Assembly (NCBI RefSeq): GCF_017922435.1
Contig: NZ_VDEZ01000003.1
Coordinates: 124,001-188,000, forward strand
DNA from: Thalassospira sp. ER-Se-21-Dark
GTDB taxonomy: Bacteria; Pseudomonadota; Alphaproteobacteria; Rhodospirillales; Thalassospiraceae
DNA length: 64,000 bases
Direction: 5' to 3'
Position 1 is the first letter of the stretch. Each line of letters begins with the position of its first letter. The translations under genes were made by a program, and so were the position numbers. The notes beneath the pieces were generated by a model. It saw only the letters and a list, made by a program, of their open reading frames with translations. It ran no database searches and had not been told where the DNA came from. Positions 8,384 to 17,084 of this stretch are shown piece by piece.

Positions 8384-9922
8384 TCAAACGATGATCTGAT
8401 GACCATTGCGTCGCCCATCCCCGGTCGCCGAAAGCATGTCGCCTGCCTGATTGACCTTGGCCGCATGCACCCCGCCAAAGAACATGTCCTCGCAATCCCA
8501 GCGCTGTTGATTGCCAAGGCTGAGCCCATCAAGCAAGGCGTCATCAAATCCGGGCTCGACCGATAACAGTTCATCTTCGACATGCATGCGCGGGGCCGAA
8601 ATCGCCCCATGCAGGGTCATGTCAAACGCATCGATATTAAGCAACACCTGCAGCATGGTCGAACGGATCCGGTTTGACCCGCCAGAGCCCAGCGCAACTG
8701 ACGCCCCGTCCTGCCCAAGATAAAGCGACGGGGTCATCATCGATGTCATACGAACACCACACGGCCAGTTATGGAAACCATCCGGCGACAGATCGGCTTC
8801 CCCCAGCATGTTGTTCATCATGATCCCGGTGCCCGGAACGACCCGCCCCGATGTGGAGCCGTTTGAAATCGTCGCGGCGGCAAGGTTGCCATGTTGATCA
8901 ACCACCGAAATATGGGTGGTGCCATTCTGACTAAGCGGGCGTTCGCCAATCATCATACGATAACGTTCGCATAGCTCGTCCGCCAAGATCGCCGGGCGCG
9001 CACCATATTCCCCGCGCGCCAAACCGGTGGCATGAATGATCCGCGACACCGCTTCAAGATGGCGTTCAGAGCCAAAGGCGCCCAACGCCATTTCCCGCGC
9101 AAGCTTAAGTCCAAAACCAACCAGAACCCCACCCGATGCCGGTGGCGGGTTCAGGACAAACCGCCCCTTGCGTCCGGACACCAGCAACGGATCACGCAGA
9201 AGCACCCGATAGCCTGCCAGATCCTGTGCTGTCAGATATCCGCCATGCTCGGCACATCCGCGCACAAGGGCGGCACCAAGGTCGCCTTGGTAAAATCCCT
9301 CTGCCCCGTTCTCGACCAGATAATGGATGCTGTCTGCCAGATCGGGTTGCCGGTGAAGCACACCGGCATCAAGCAGTTCAAACTCATCGGCACCGGTTTT
9401 GCCCGCCTTGCCAAACACCTTCCGGCTTTCGGCACAAAAGCCCAAAAGCGGTTCAACAATCCCCATCACATAGCGTTGAAAGGCATCAAGTTCGACGCCA
9501 TCGCGCGCGGCACGGATCGCTGGCTCCGCCAGTTTTGCCATCGGCAGTTTGGCAAGATCGTCATGGACGGCAAAAAGCCCCGCCACCACACCCGGTGTTG
9601 CCACCGATCCATAGCCACCGTGAAATTCCTGGGTTACGCCACCGGCGAAAGTCGCAAGGCGGCTTTCAAACTCAAGGTTTTCACGCGATCGTTTTTCAAG
9701 CGGGGTTTCAACAAAGAAATCATAAAGCCGTGGCGTTTGCCCGGAAGGGCGCGCCATCACAAACCCGCCGCCGCCAAGCGATGCCAGAACCGGCTCTGCC
9801 ACACAGGCCGCCCACATCGCGGCAATCACCGCGTCAAAGGCATTGCCACCCTCGTCAAGCACACGGGCCGCCGCATCTGCGGTAACGGCATGTCCTGCGG
9901 CAACGGCCCCGTGGGTTTTCAT
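8384..9922 (-). CDS. Gamma-glutamyltransferase family protein
   Basis: 512-residue N-terminal-nucleophile hydrolase of the gamma-glutamyltranspeptidase family, which cleaves gamma-glutamyl bonds after self-processing into two subunits. The processing site and nucleophile is in NGTTHISVVDQHGN, with the first Thr near residue 335. The substrate-binding loop near the end reads ALGSGGSNRIRSTMLQ, close to the family GSPGG pattern but with Gly-Ser-Gly-Gly. The N-terminus (KTHGAVAAGHAVTADAA) starts straight into the domain with no signal peptide, so this is a cytoplasmic type, unlike the exported glutathione-degrading enzyme. It may act on other gamma-glutamyl or acyl amides. The M23 peptidase gene lies just upstream on the same strand. 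Confidence 0.85.
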   Translation of the reverse strand: MKTHGAVAAGHAVTADAAARVLDEGGNAFDAVIAAMWAACVAEPVLASLGGGGFVMARPSGQTPRLYDFFVETPLEKRSRENLEFESRLATFAGGVTQEFHGGYGSVATPGVVAGLFAVHDDLAKLPMAKLAEPAIRAARDGVELDAFQRYVMGIVEPLLGFCAESRKVFGKAGKTGADEFELLDAGVLHRQPDLADSIHYLVENGAEGFYQGDLGAALVRGCAEHGGYLTAQDLAGYRVLLRDPLLVSGRKGRFVLNPPPASGGVLVGFGLKLAREMALGAFGSERHLEAVSRIIHATGLARGEYGARPAILADELCERYRMMIGERPLSQNGTTHISVVDQHGNLAAATISNGSTSGRVVPGTGIMMNNMLGEADLSPDGFHNWPCGVRMTSMMTPSLYLGQDGASVALGSGGSNRIRSTMLQVLLNIDAFDMTLHGAISAPRMHVEDELLSVEPGFDDALLDGLSLGNQQRWDCEDMFFGGVHAAKVNQAGDMLSATGDGRRNGHQIIV

Positions 9923-9937
9923 GACTTGTGTTTCCCG

Positions 9938-10792
9938 TTACTGACTGGCGTTTGCGGTCTTTTGTGCTTCTTCCATCGGTGGCACCAGCAACTGGGCATC
10001 AACCCGTGCCGCCCCGACATTGATCCGCCAATCCAGATGCGGCCCGGTCGCACGACCTGACTCACCGATTTTCCCAATCAAATCGCCCTGTTTGACGACA
10101 TCACCGACCTGCACATCAATTTCCGACAGATGCAAAAACGCCGACACCACGCCAAGCCCATGATCGATAAACAGCGTCGCACCGGAAAAATACATATCGG
10201 GATGCGCCAGCGTCACAATCCCATCCGCGGGGGCAACAACCGGGCTTCCGGTCGGAAGCGCAATATCAACGCCCCAATGCGGTGCACGCGGTTCGCCATT
10301 CAGAATGCGTTGTGATCCATAAACACCACTGATCGGGCCAACGGCGGGCCAGATAAAGCCGTTCTCCAGGAAATTCTCGGTAAACCGTTCGGTGCGTGCT
10401 TCGCGGGCCTGACGTGAATCATCCTGAATGCGGCTGATGACCTCCGGATCGGGCGTGACCATTTTGGGTGCCAGTCCATCAATGCGCTGAACATTAAATT
10501 CTCGATCCCCGATCTCGTAACTGAACGCCTCGACACTGCCATCGGCATGCCGGATGCTGACCCGTGCCGGGCCTTCGTAATCGCGCGGGAACCCCAAAAC
10601 AAACCGGCCATCGGGCGCGATGGTATCAATCGCCTCGTCATCAAGCAGCACTTGGGATCCTGCATCGGTTTGCCCGAACACAATCCCGCCCTGAACAAAC
10701 TGCCCCTGATAGGTCGGCTCGGCCGCCTGTGCGGAAAGACTAACCGCCAAAAGGCCCGCTGCGGCCAGCATGCCAGAAATGGTCATACGCAT
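9938..10792 (-). CDS. Exported M23-family metallopeptidase (LytM domain)
   Basis: 284 residues. A signal peptide (TISGMLAAAGLLAVSLSAQA, cleavage after about 23) sends it to the periplasm. A beta-rich linker follows, then a C-terminal LytM domain that would cut or sense peptidoglycan cross-links. The zinc motif HWGVD is near residues 172-176 and HLSEID near 218. The last motif, usually HxH, reads GPHLDW near 245-250, so one expected His is Asp; activity may be altered or the protein may be a LytM activator. Its start codon overlaps the xseA stop (ATGxx/TAA sharing), indicating cotranscription with xseA. Confidence 0.85.
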   Translation of the reverse strand: MRMTISGMLAAAGLLAVSLSAQAAEPTYQGQFVQGGIVFGQTDAGSQVLLDDEAIDTIAPDGRFVLGFPRDYEGPARVSIRHADGSVEAFSYEIGDREFNVQRIDGLAPKMVTPDPEVISRIQDDSRQAREARTERFTENFLENGFIWPAVGPISGVYGSQRILNGEPRAPHWGVDIALPTGSPVVAPADGIVTLAHPDMYFSGATLFIDHGLGVVSAFLHLSEIDVQVGDVVKQGDLIGKIGESGRATGPHLDWRINVGAARVDAQLLVPPMEEAQKTANASQ

Positions 10793-12468
10793 TACAGTAG
10801 GCTCCCTTGTCTGTCATCGTCTTTGGGGCTTGGGTTTTTCTTCTTCGCCGGTTTGGGTTTGGCGGATTTTTCGGGCGCAGATATGGCAGCATTTTGATCT
10901 GCGATGGTAGCGCTATCATCCTTACCCTGCGCTGGCTTTGATGTCGCAACACCTTCACCCGCCGTCACCGGGGTAATGCCATCGCCCATCTCAAGATCAT
11001 AGGTCTGCCCCGTGACAAGGTCGGACGATTTACCAACAAGATTGCCGTCCCCGTCGCGCACAACGGCAAACCCGCGTTTCAGTACATTGCGATAGGAATA
11101 ACTTTCCAACAGCCGGTCATAGCGTGCAAGTCCTTCTGCCTCGCGGTTAAGCGTATTACGAACCGCCCCCTGCAAACGCGTGCCAAGATCCATGATCTGT
11201 TTGTCGGCACGTGCGATATCGCGTTTGGCGTCACTGGGCCGAAGGCCCGCCGCAGCACGATCAAGGCGGGATTGCTGCATCTGAAGCGCGGATTTCATCG
11301 CGCCATCTAGACGAAGCGCCGCATTTTCCAGACGTCCGCGTTTTTCCGAAAGCTGTTCACGCGGACTGACCAGACGCGCACTGGCTTCATTCAATCGTGC
11401 GCGGGCTTGCTGTGTGACATTGACGGCGGCACGCGGCAACCGATCAGCCCAGTTATCAAGGGTCTGGCTGCGTTCCTCGAGCATGCGTTTGGGATCGCCC
11501 AAACCACGCGCCAGACTTTCAAGCGCGGTTTTCTTTTCAACGCCCAAACGCCGCACGGCTTGCGCCAGACGAAGACCATCTTCCTCGACCTGACCAATCA
11601 GTTCGACGCGGACCGGCACGACCTTTTCCGCCGCCCCGGTGGGCGTCGGCGCTCGGAGGTCCGAAACAAAATCGATCAGGGTGGTATCGGTTTCATGGCC
11701 GACGGCCGAAATCACCGGAATATCAGACTCGGCCACCGCACGGGCAACGACTTCCTCGTTAAACGACCAAAGATCTTCAAGCGACCCGCCACCGCGCGCA
11801 ACGATCAACACATCCGGGCGCGGGATCTGGCCATAAGGCAAAAGATCATTAAAACCGCGCACGGCTTCGGCCACCTGTTCGGCCGCCCCCTGCCCCTGCA
11901 CAAGCACCGGCCACAACAAAACCCGACGCGGGAAACGATCACGCAGGCGATGCATGATATCGCGGATTACGGCACCTGTGGGCGATGTCACAATGCCAAT
12001 GACGTCGGGCAGGAAAGGGATCGGCTTTTTGCGGTCGGGATCAAACAGGCCTTCGGCCGCGAGTTTCTTTTTGCGTTCTTCCAGAAGCTTTAAAAGCGCG
12101 CCTTCGCCCGCGACTTCCATCGTCTCAATGACGATCTGGTATTTTGATCGACCCGGGAATGTTGTGAGCCGCCCGGTAACGATGACTTCCATGCCGTCTT
12201 CGGGCACAAGGCCAAGCTTGGCCGCCTGCCCGCGCCAGCACACGCCATCGATCACCGCCTTGTCGTCTTTCAGCGCAAGGTACATATGCCCGCTGCTGGC
12301 GCGCTTGAACCCGGAAATTTCGCCGCGCACCCGCACGAACGAAAACGCATCCTCTACAGTCCGCTTCAGCGCGTTTGACAGGTCGGAAACCGAAAATTCG
12401 GGCGCATTTCCCGATTTTACAGGCGTTTCGGGAACCGGGGCATAAGGGTCGAACAAATCTTGCGTCAT
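10792..12468 (-). CDS. xseA: Exodeoxyribonuclease VII large subunit
   Basis: 558 residues. With XseB it degrades single-stranded DNA into acid-soluble oligonucleotides. The N-terminal OB fold (SDLSNALKRTVEDAFSFVRV, then GEISGFKRASSGHMYLALKD) precedes the catalytic core with the conserved IVARGGGSLEDLWSFNEE near 200 and GHETDTTLIDFVSDLRAPTPT near 235-255. A long coiled-coil helix follows (about 280-430), then the conserved KRGFAVVRD near 440-450. The final 80 residues are a Lys/Pro/Ala-rich tail beyond the family end. ATG at 12468 is chosen over a TTG one codon upstream. It is divergent from purD. No xseB is visible beside it. Confidence 0.94.
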   Translation of the reverse strand: MTQDLFDPYAPVPETPVKSGNAPEFSVSDLSNALKRTVEDAFSFVRVRGEISGFKRASSGHMYLALKDDKAVIDGVCWRGQAAKLGLVPEDGMEVIVTGRLTTFPGRSKYQIVIETMEVAGEGALLKLLEERKKKLAAEGLFDPDRKKPIPFLPDVIGIVTSPTGAVIRDIMHRLRDRFPRRVLLWPVLVQGQGAAEQVAEAVRGFNDLLPYGQIPRPDVLIVARGGGSLEDLWSFNEEVVARAVAESDIPVISAVGHETDTTLIDFVSDLRAPTPTGAAEKVVPVRVELIGQVEEDGLRLAQAVRRLGVEKKTALESLARGLGDPKRMLEERSQTLDNWADRLPRAAVNVTQQARARLNEASARLVSPREQLSEKRGRLENAALRLDGAMKSALQMQQSRLDRAAAGLRPSDAKRDIARADKQIMDLGTRLQGAVRNTLNREAEGLARYDRLLESYSYRNVLKRGFAVVRDGDGNLVGKSSDLVTGQTYDLEMGDGITPVTAGEGVATSKPAQGKDDSATIADQNAAISAPEKSAKPKPAKKKNPSPKDDDRQGSLL

Positions 12469-12583
12469 CAAGGGTACTTTATGCTAAAAGCCCGCCTAAT
12501 AATTTTGCGGGGTGGCAATTGGGTCTAGCCTAGTTCATCGCGCATGGACCATCAAGCAATCGGACAAGTCGAAGGATAAAGTC

Positions 12584-13867
12584 ATGAAGGTTCTGGTCGT
12601 TGGCGGCGGCGGACGTGAACACGCATTGTGCTGGGCAATTGCGCGCAGCCCGCGCATTTCCAAACTGTGGTGTGCACCGGGCAATGCCGGTATCGCGGAT
12701 TCGGCCGAATGCGTTGCGATTTCCGATGGCGACATTGATGGTCTGGTAAAGTTTGCCACGGACAACGCGGTTGATCTGGTCGTTGTCGGCCCCGAAGCCC
12801 CGCTGGTGGCAGGCCTTGTCGATGCCCTTGATGCCGTGGGCATCAAATCATTTGGCTGTTCCAAGGCCGCAGCCCAGCTTGAAGGCTCCAAGGGCTTCAT
12901 GAAGGACATGGTGGCGAAGTTCGGTGTGCCGACCGCTGCCTATGGCCGCTTTACCGATCCCAAGGACGCCAAGACGTTTGTCGAAAAACAGGGCGCACCG
13001 ATTGTGGTCAAGACCGATGGTCTGGCTGCTGGCAAGGGTGTGACCATTTGTATGACAAATGACGAAGCCTTTACTGCGATTGAAGAATGCATGGTCGGCG
13101 GCAAGTTTGGCGATGCCGGTGCGGAAATCGTGATCGAGGAATTCCTCAAAGGTGAAGAAGCCTCATTTTTTGCTGTTTGTGATGGCGAAAATGTCATTCC
13201 GCTGGTCGCAGCCCAGGATCACAAGGCGGTTGGCGAAGGCGATACCGGCCCCAATACGGGCGGCATGGGTGCCTATTCCCCGGCCCCGGTCTTTACCGAT
13301 GCGGTCGAAGCCAAAGTCATGGATCAGATCATCATCCCGACCGTCAAGGGCATGGCCAACGAAGGCCACCCGTTCAAGGGCGTTTTGTTTGCCGGTCTGA
13401 TGATTGATGATGCGGGCAATCCGAAACTGATCGAATACAACATTCGTTTTGGCGACCCGGAATGTCAGGTCCTGATGACCCGTTTGAAATCAGACGTGCT
13501 TGATATCCTGGACGGGGCAGCCACCGGCACGCTCGATAAAGTCAAACCGGAATGGCACGATGAAACCGCGATGGTCGTTGTCATGGCCGCCAAGGGGTAT
13601 CCGGGATCCTACGAAAAAGGGACCGAGATCAAAAACGTTCCGGCGGCGGACGCCATGGACAAGGTCAAGGTCCTGCATGCCGGTACCAAGATGGATGGCG
13701 ACAAGCTGGTTGCAACCGGTGGCCGCGTTCTTGGTGTGACAGCGCGCGGTGCGACGGTGACCGAAACCCAGAAACGCGCCTATGAGGCGGTTGATGCGAT
13801 TGACTGGGATGGTGGTTTCTGCCGCCGCGATATCGGCTGGCGCGCGGTTGCCCGCGAACAGGGCTAA
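12584..13867 (+). CDS. purD: Phosphoribosylamine-glycine ligase
   Basis: 427 residues; the second step of purine synthesis, joining glycine to phosphoribosylamine with ATP in the cytosol. The N-terminal MKVLVVGGGGREHALCW, the VVGPEAPLVAGLVD segment, the ATP-grasp stretch IVVKTDGLAAGKGVTI and the signature RFGDPECQVLMTRL are all present. The start is ATG at 12584, preceded at a good distance by AAGGATAAAG; the frame stays open upstream, but those residues do not match the family. Length is normal. It is followed by a strong terminator and has its own upstream region shared with divergent xseA. Confidence 0.96.
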   Translation: MKVLVVGGGGREHALCWAIARSPRISKLWCAPGNAGIADSAECVAISDGDIDGLVKFATDNAVDLVVVGPEAPLVAGLVDALDAVGIKSFGCSKAAAQLEGSKGFMKDMVAKFGVPTAAYGRFTDPKDAKTFVEKQGAPIVVKTDGLAAGKGVTICMTNDEAFTAIEECMVGGKFGDAGAEIVIEEFLKGEEASFFAVCDGENVIPLVAAQDHKAVGEGDTGPNTGGMGAYSPAPVFTDAVEAKVMDQIIIPTVKGMANEGHPFKGVLFAGLMIDDAGNPKLIEYNIRFGDPECQVLMTRLKSDVLDILDGAATGTLDKVKPEWHDETAMVVVMAAKGYPGSYEKGTEIKNVPAADAMDKVKVLHAGTKMDGDKLVATGGRVLGVTARGATVTETQKRAYEAVDAIDWDGGFCRRDIGWRAVAREQG

Positions 13868-13899
13868 TCACCAAGCAGCCCTGAATGCTGAAATCAAAA

Positions 13900-13928
13900 G
13901 ACCGGGTTACGCAACCCGGTCTTTTTTT
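13900..13928. terminator. Bidirectional Rho-independent terminator
   Basis: Perfect stem GACCGGGTTxx/AACCCGGTC with a short ACGC-type loop. It is followed on the plus strand by seven T, and on the minus strand by CTTTTGATTT. It ends purD and, from the other side, the ABC importer operon, whose last codons lie inside it. Confidence 0.9.
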
Positions 13929-14707
13929 ATGTCCGAAGATTTCTGGTTTCCGGCGTGATAGCGGATGTGACAGCGGCCCTGATCATCAATTTCGATATCG
14001 GCGGCAACGCCAAAAACATCGCGAAGGTTTTGCGATGTCAAAATCTGTTGGGGCGTGCCAAGCGCAATCAGCTTGCCACCATCCATCATCGCAATCCGGT
14101 CACAAAACATCGCCGCATGGTTTAGATCATGCAGGGCGGCCACCACGGTGACCGGCAGTGCACGCACAAGTTCCAGCAGACCCAGCTGATGATGGATATC
14201 AAGATGGTTGGTCGGTTCATCAAGCAACAGGAAATCCGGCTGCTGGGCCAAGGCACGGGCGATATGAACGCGCTGCTTTTCACCGCCCGAAAGCGTATGC
14301 CACATCCGGTCTGCAAACGGCCCCATTTCAACACTGGCAAGGGCTTCACACACGATGGCGTCGTCATGCCCTGACCATGGTGTTAGCAAACTGAGATATG
14401 GCGTTCGACCAAGCGCGACGGCATCGCGCACGGTAATGCGGTCGATGGTGTCGGCCTGTTGTTCGACAAAGCCGATATGACGGGCAAGGTTGCGCCGACC
14501 GATTTTCTTCATCGGCTGATCGCCCAGCAATGCCTGCCCGGTCGACGGGGCACGAATGCCACCCAGAACCGACATCATGCTGGTTTTGCCCGACCCGTTT
14601 GGCCCGATGACACCTAGGAACTCGCCACGCGTGACCCGAAGCGACACGTCGCTGATGATCTTTTTAAATCCGGCATTCCAGCCGACATTGCGTAATTCAA
14701 GGCTCAT
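13907..14707 (-). CDS. ABC importer ATPase, FecE/BtuD type
   Basis: 266-residue ATP-binding subunit for a BtuC/FecD-type importer. Walker A GPNGSGKTS is near residues 34-42, the signature LSGGEKQRVHIARAL near 130-144 and Walker B FLLLDEPTNHLD near 151-162; all are canonical. The ATG at 14707 is preferred over one 7 codons upstream because it overlaps the permease stop by 4 bases and starts directly in the domain (MSLELRNVG). The C-terminus, rich in charged residues, runs into the terminator shared with purD. Together with the next two genes it forms a complete iron-siderophore, heme or cobalamin importer; the riboswitch points to cobalamin or a cobalt-related ligand. Confidence 0.9.
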   Translation of the reverse strand: MSLELRNVGWNAGFKKIISDVSLRVTRGEFLGVIGPNGSGKTSMMSVLGGIRAPSTGQALLGDQPMKKIGRRNLARHIGFVEQQADTIDRITVRDAVALGRTPYLSLLTPWSGHDDAIVCEALASVEMGPFADRMWHTLSGGEKQRVHIARALAQQPDFLLLDEPTNHLDIHHQLGLLELVRALPVTVVAALHDLNHAAMFCDRIAMMDGGKLIALGTPQQILTSQNLRDVFGVAADIEIDDQGRCHIRYHAGNQKSSDIKKDRVA

Positions 14708-15780
14708 CGCAACACCCGCCCATGACACAGGATGATCGCAAACGCCGGTGCACCAATAAGGGCTGTGATCACCCCGATGGGCAGGACCTGACCATCAAGG
14801 ATGATGCGCGATACAATATCGGCCGCCACAAGGAACACCGCCCCGATCAGGGCGGAGGCCGGCAACAGAAACCCGTGCCGCGTGCCAACAAAGAACCGCG
14901 CGGCATGGGGGATGACCAACCCGACAAAGCCGATGGACCCGACGATACTGACCATCACCGCGGTCATCGAGGCAGCAATGGCAATCAACACCACGTAAAC
15001 CCGACGCACCGGCACACCAAGGGACGCCGCCGATTCCACGCCAAAGGTAAAGGCATCGAGCGCCCGCGAATACCAAAGGCAGACCAGCAAGCCGATGACG
15101 GCGACCGGCAGCGCCAGATAGACATCAGGCCAGCGCACGCCGCTTAGATTGCCAAGCAACCAGAACATCACCCCGCGTGCCTCGTCCGCCGTGGCGGCCT
15201 TGGTCACGATGAAGGACGTTAATGCGTTAAACAGTTGCGATCCGGCAACCCCGGCAAGAATGATCGCACCGGCCCCGCGCCCGGCCGGAATGGCCAAAAG
15301 GGCAACAAACCCGAACGCCACCAACGCGCCGACAAAGGCCCCAAGCGACAGGGAAACCATGCCTGCCCCGAACCCCAGAATGGCAACACTGACCGCACCG
15401 GTCGATGCCCCGGCCGAAATGCCCAGTAAATAGGGATCCGCCAGACTATTGCGCAAAAGCGCCTGCAACACTGCGCCAGATAGCGCAAGGGATGCGCCGC
15501 AGGCCGCCGCCACCATCGCGCGCGATATCCGGTAATTCCAGATGATCCCGGCATCAATCGGATCAACGTCATAGCCCGCCTGCCAAAGATGATTGGCAAT
15601 GGTCTGAAGCACGGTGCCAAGGGGAATGTGTGTTTCCCCCTTGGCCGCGGCCATCGCGATGACGCCAACAAGCAAAACCAGGGCGCCAAGACTGACACCA
15701 GCCCGCACAAGATATGCCCGCCCCGCCAGCGATTGCCGAGGTGGCTGAACCGGCTGCTGCACTGGCGTTGTTTCAAACAT
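14704..15780 (-). CDS. ABC importer permease, FecCD/BtuC family
   Basis: 358-residue polytopic inner-membrane protein with about ten hydrophobic helices. The family motif for contact with the binding protein and ATPase, SGAVLQALLRNSLADPYLLGISAGA, spans roughly residues 95-119 and is close to textbook BtuC/FecD. Helices GAFVGALVAFGFVALLAIPAG and the C-terminal RIILDGQVLPIGVITALIGAP are also typical. ATG at 15780 (MFETTPVQQ) is chosen because the upstream in-frame residues contain no family sequence. It lies 40 bases after the binding-protein gene and overlaps the ATPase gene by 4. It forms a homodimeric channel for a metal chelate or corrinoid. Confidence 0.92.
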   Translation of the reverse strand: MFETTPVQQPVQPPRQSLAGRAYLVRAGVSLGALVLLVGVIAMAAAKGETHIPLGTVLQTIANHLWQAGYDVDPIDAGIIWNYRISRAMVAAACGASLALSGAVLQALLRNSLADPYLLGISAGASTGAVSVAILGFGAGMVSLSLGAFVGALVAFGFVALLAIPAGRGAGAIILAGVAGSQLFNALTSFIVTKAATADEARGVMFWLLGNLSGVRWPDVYLALPVAVIGLLVCLWYSRALDAFTFGVESAASLGVPVRRVYVVLIAIAASMTAVMVSIVGSIGFVGLVIPHAARFFVGTRHGFLLPASALIGAVFLVAADIVSRIILDGQVLPIGVITALIGAPAFAIILCHGRVLR

Positions 15781-15820
15781 TGAATTCTCCGGGCATATCA
15801 GGCGCCTTTGGCAATGCAGG

Positions 15821-16846
15821 TCAGTTCGAAGCACTCAGTCGTTCGACGGCTTCGGCAAGTGTTTCAATACCATTGATCAGGCGGATGGTCGGATCCATCG
15901 ACTGGGCGTCCATCACCACGATATTGCCATTGCGAACCGCCTTCATCTGACTTGCGACCGGATCGGTTTTCAGGAAGTCCATCTTGACCTGCCAGTCATC
16001 GGCCGGAAAACGCCGACGGCCCATTTTACCGATCACGATGATATCAGGATTGGCGCGCGCAATGGTTTCCCAGCCAACGGTCGGCCATTCTTCATTGCTG
16101 TCGATAATGTTGCGGACACCAAGTTTACCGGCGATATAGCCTGCCGCACCGTTTTTGCCGGCCACATAGGGATCACTGTTGATTTCCGGGCTGGAAAACC
16201 AGAAGACGGCGGATACGTTGTTATGGCCGCTTGCCGTCACACGTTCCAATGAGTTCGCCTGACGTTCCTTCAAGCTGGCAATCAATGCCTCACCGCGATC
16301 TTCGACATCAAAAATCTGCGCCAGATCGGAAATCTCGCGATAAATCAGATCCATGGTGAAGCCTTCATGGCGGACCCCGTCACCGCCACCGGCATTGTCC
16401 TTACCCACACAATCGGCAGGTGCGGTGTAGACCGGAATGGATAATTCGTTGAACTGTTCGGTGGTGCCGACGGTGCCCTTGGGCCCGACATGCCATTGAT
16501 ACTGGGTGGCAACCAGTTGCGGCTTTTGCGCGACAACGGTTTCGAACCCCGGGTCATTGTCGGCCAGACGCGGAACAGAGGCATTCACATCCTTGAATTC
16601 ATCCATCACCGGGCCAAACCAAACACCGGTACCCTTGACCTTATCGGCCAGACCCAGCGAATAAAGAATTTCGGTCGTGCTTTGGCCCAGCGACACCACG
16701 CGATCCGGGGCCGCGTCAAATTGCAATACAGTGCCGCAATTCTCGATACTGAGCGGATATTCGGTTGCGGACGCAAATGAAACAGATGAAATAAGACCAG
16801 CGGCAAACACCCCGACCGCCAGTACACGTTTATCGTGATTGATCAC
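15821..16846 (-). CDS. Periplasmic binding protein of the iron/cobalamin ABC importer
   Basis: 341 residues, class III (BtuF/FecB-like) substrate-binding protein. The signal peptide VLAVGVFAAGLISSVSFASA (about 8-27) is followed by RVVSLGQSTTEILYSLGLADKVKG, the usual N-terminal lobe start, then a long interlobe helix and the C-lobe motif WETIARANPDIIVIG. An unusual Gly-rich insert with one Cys (DCVGKDNAGGGDGVRHEGF) is at about 140-160. The start is GTG at 16846 with GAGGGAA upstream. It is the first gene of a three-gene operon. A B12 riboswitch and, nearer, a palindromic operator lie upstream. The ligand is inferred as a corrinoid or metal chelate and is not readable from sequence. Confidence 0.88.
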   Translation of the reverse strand: MINHDKRVLAVGVFAAGLISSVSFASATEYPLSIENCGTVLQFDAAPDRVVSLGQSTTEILYSLGLADKVKGTGVWFGPVMDEFKDVNASVPRLADNDPGFETVVAQKPQLVATQYQWHVGPKGTVGTTEQFNELSIPVYTAPADCVGKDNAGGGDGVRHEGFTMDLIYREISDLAQIFDVEDRGEALIASLKERQANSLERVTASGHNNVSAVFWFSSPEINSDPYVAGKNGAAGYIAGKLGVRNIIDSNEEWPTVGWETIARANPDIIVIGKMGRRRFPADDWQVKMDFLKTDPVASQMKAVRNGNIVVMDAQSMDPTIRLINGIETLAEAVERLSASN

Positions 16847-16916
16847 TTTTAGTTCCCTCTTGCTGATGCACTGATCCGGGACCGCTTTGGATGATCCAGT
16901 TTCAACACATCGTCAA

Positions 16917-16938
16917 ATGTTATGTTATAACATAACAT
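16917..16938. promoter_or_regulatory. 22-bp perfect palindrome, Zur-like operator
   Basis: An exact palindrome whose inner 18 bases are GTTATGTTATAACATAAC. This differs at 2 of 18 positions from the zinc-uptake-repressor signal published for the Agrobacterium group (GATATGTTATAACATATC, recalled from comparative genomics). It covers the predicted -10 of a promoter 71-92 bases upstream of the binding-protein start. Binding by Zur is an inference; a TetR-type repressor would also use such a site. Confidence 0.6.
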
Positions 16939-16956
16939 CGCTTTTACTGCTGTCAA
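16929..16956 (-). promoter_or_regulatory. Internal sigma-70 promoter of the importer operon
   Basis: On the minus strand TTGACA (16956-16951) is followed after 16 bases by TATGTT (16934-16929). The -35 is perfect and the -10 matches at 4 of 6, with the -10 inside the palindromic operator. A transcript from here would lack the riboswitch located upstream. Confidence 0.5.
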
Positions 16957-17084
16957 TGGACTGGCAAAAGTGTCAGGAGATGACGGAAGATGTCGGCCTT
17001 AAAGCTTAGAAAACCTGGGCTAAACTGTTGGGCCAAGACACGTACCGACATTCTCCGGGGCACCCCGCCCGGTCCGTCGTCTTC

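Noticed and set aside
9032-10060. 342-codon plus-strand frame under the gamma-glutamyltransferase gene
   Set aside because: Antisense shadow with a Lys/Arg/His-rich product.
16917-16938. Fur/Irr box as the explanation of the palindrome
   Set aside because: The centre GTTATAAC is unlike alphaproteobacterial Fur/Mur or Irr ICE patterns and much closer to the Zur signal. TetR-type binding remains possible.
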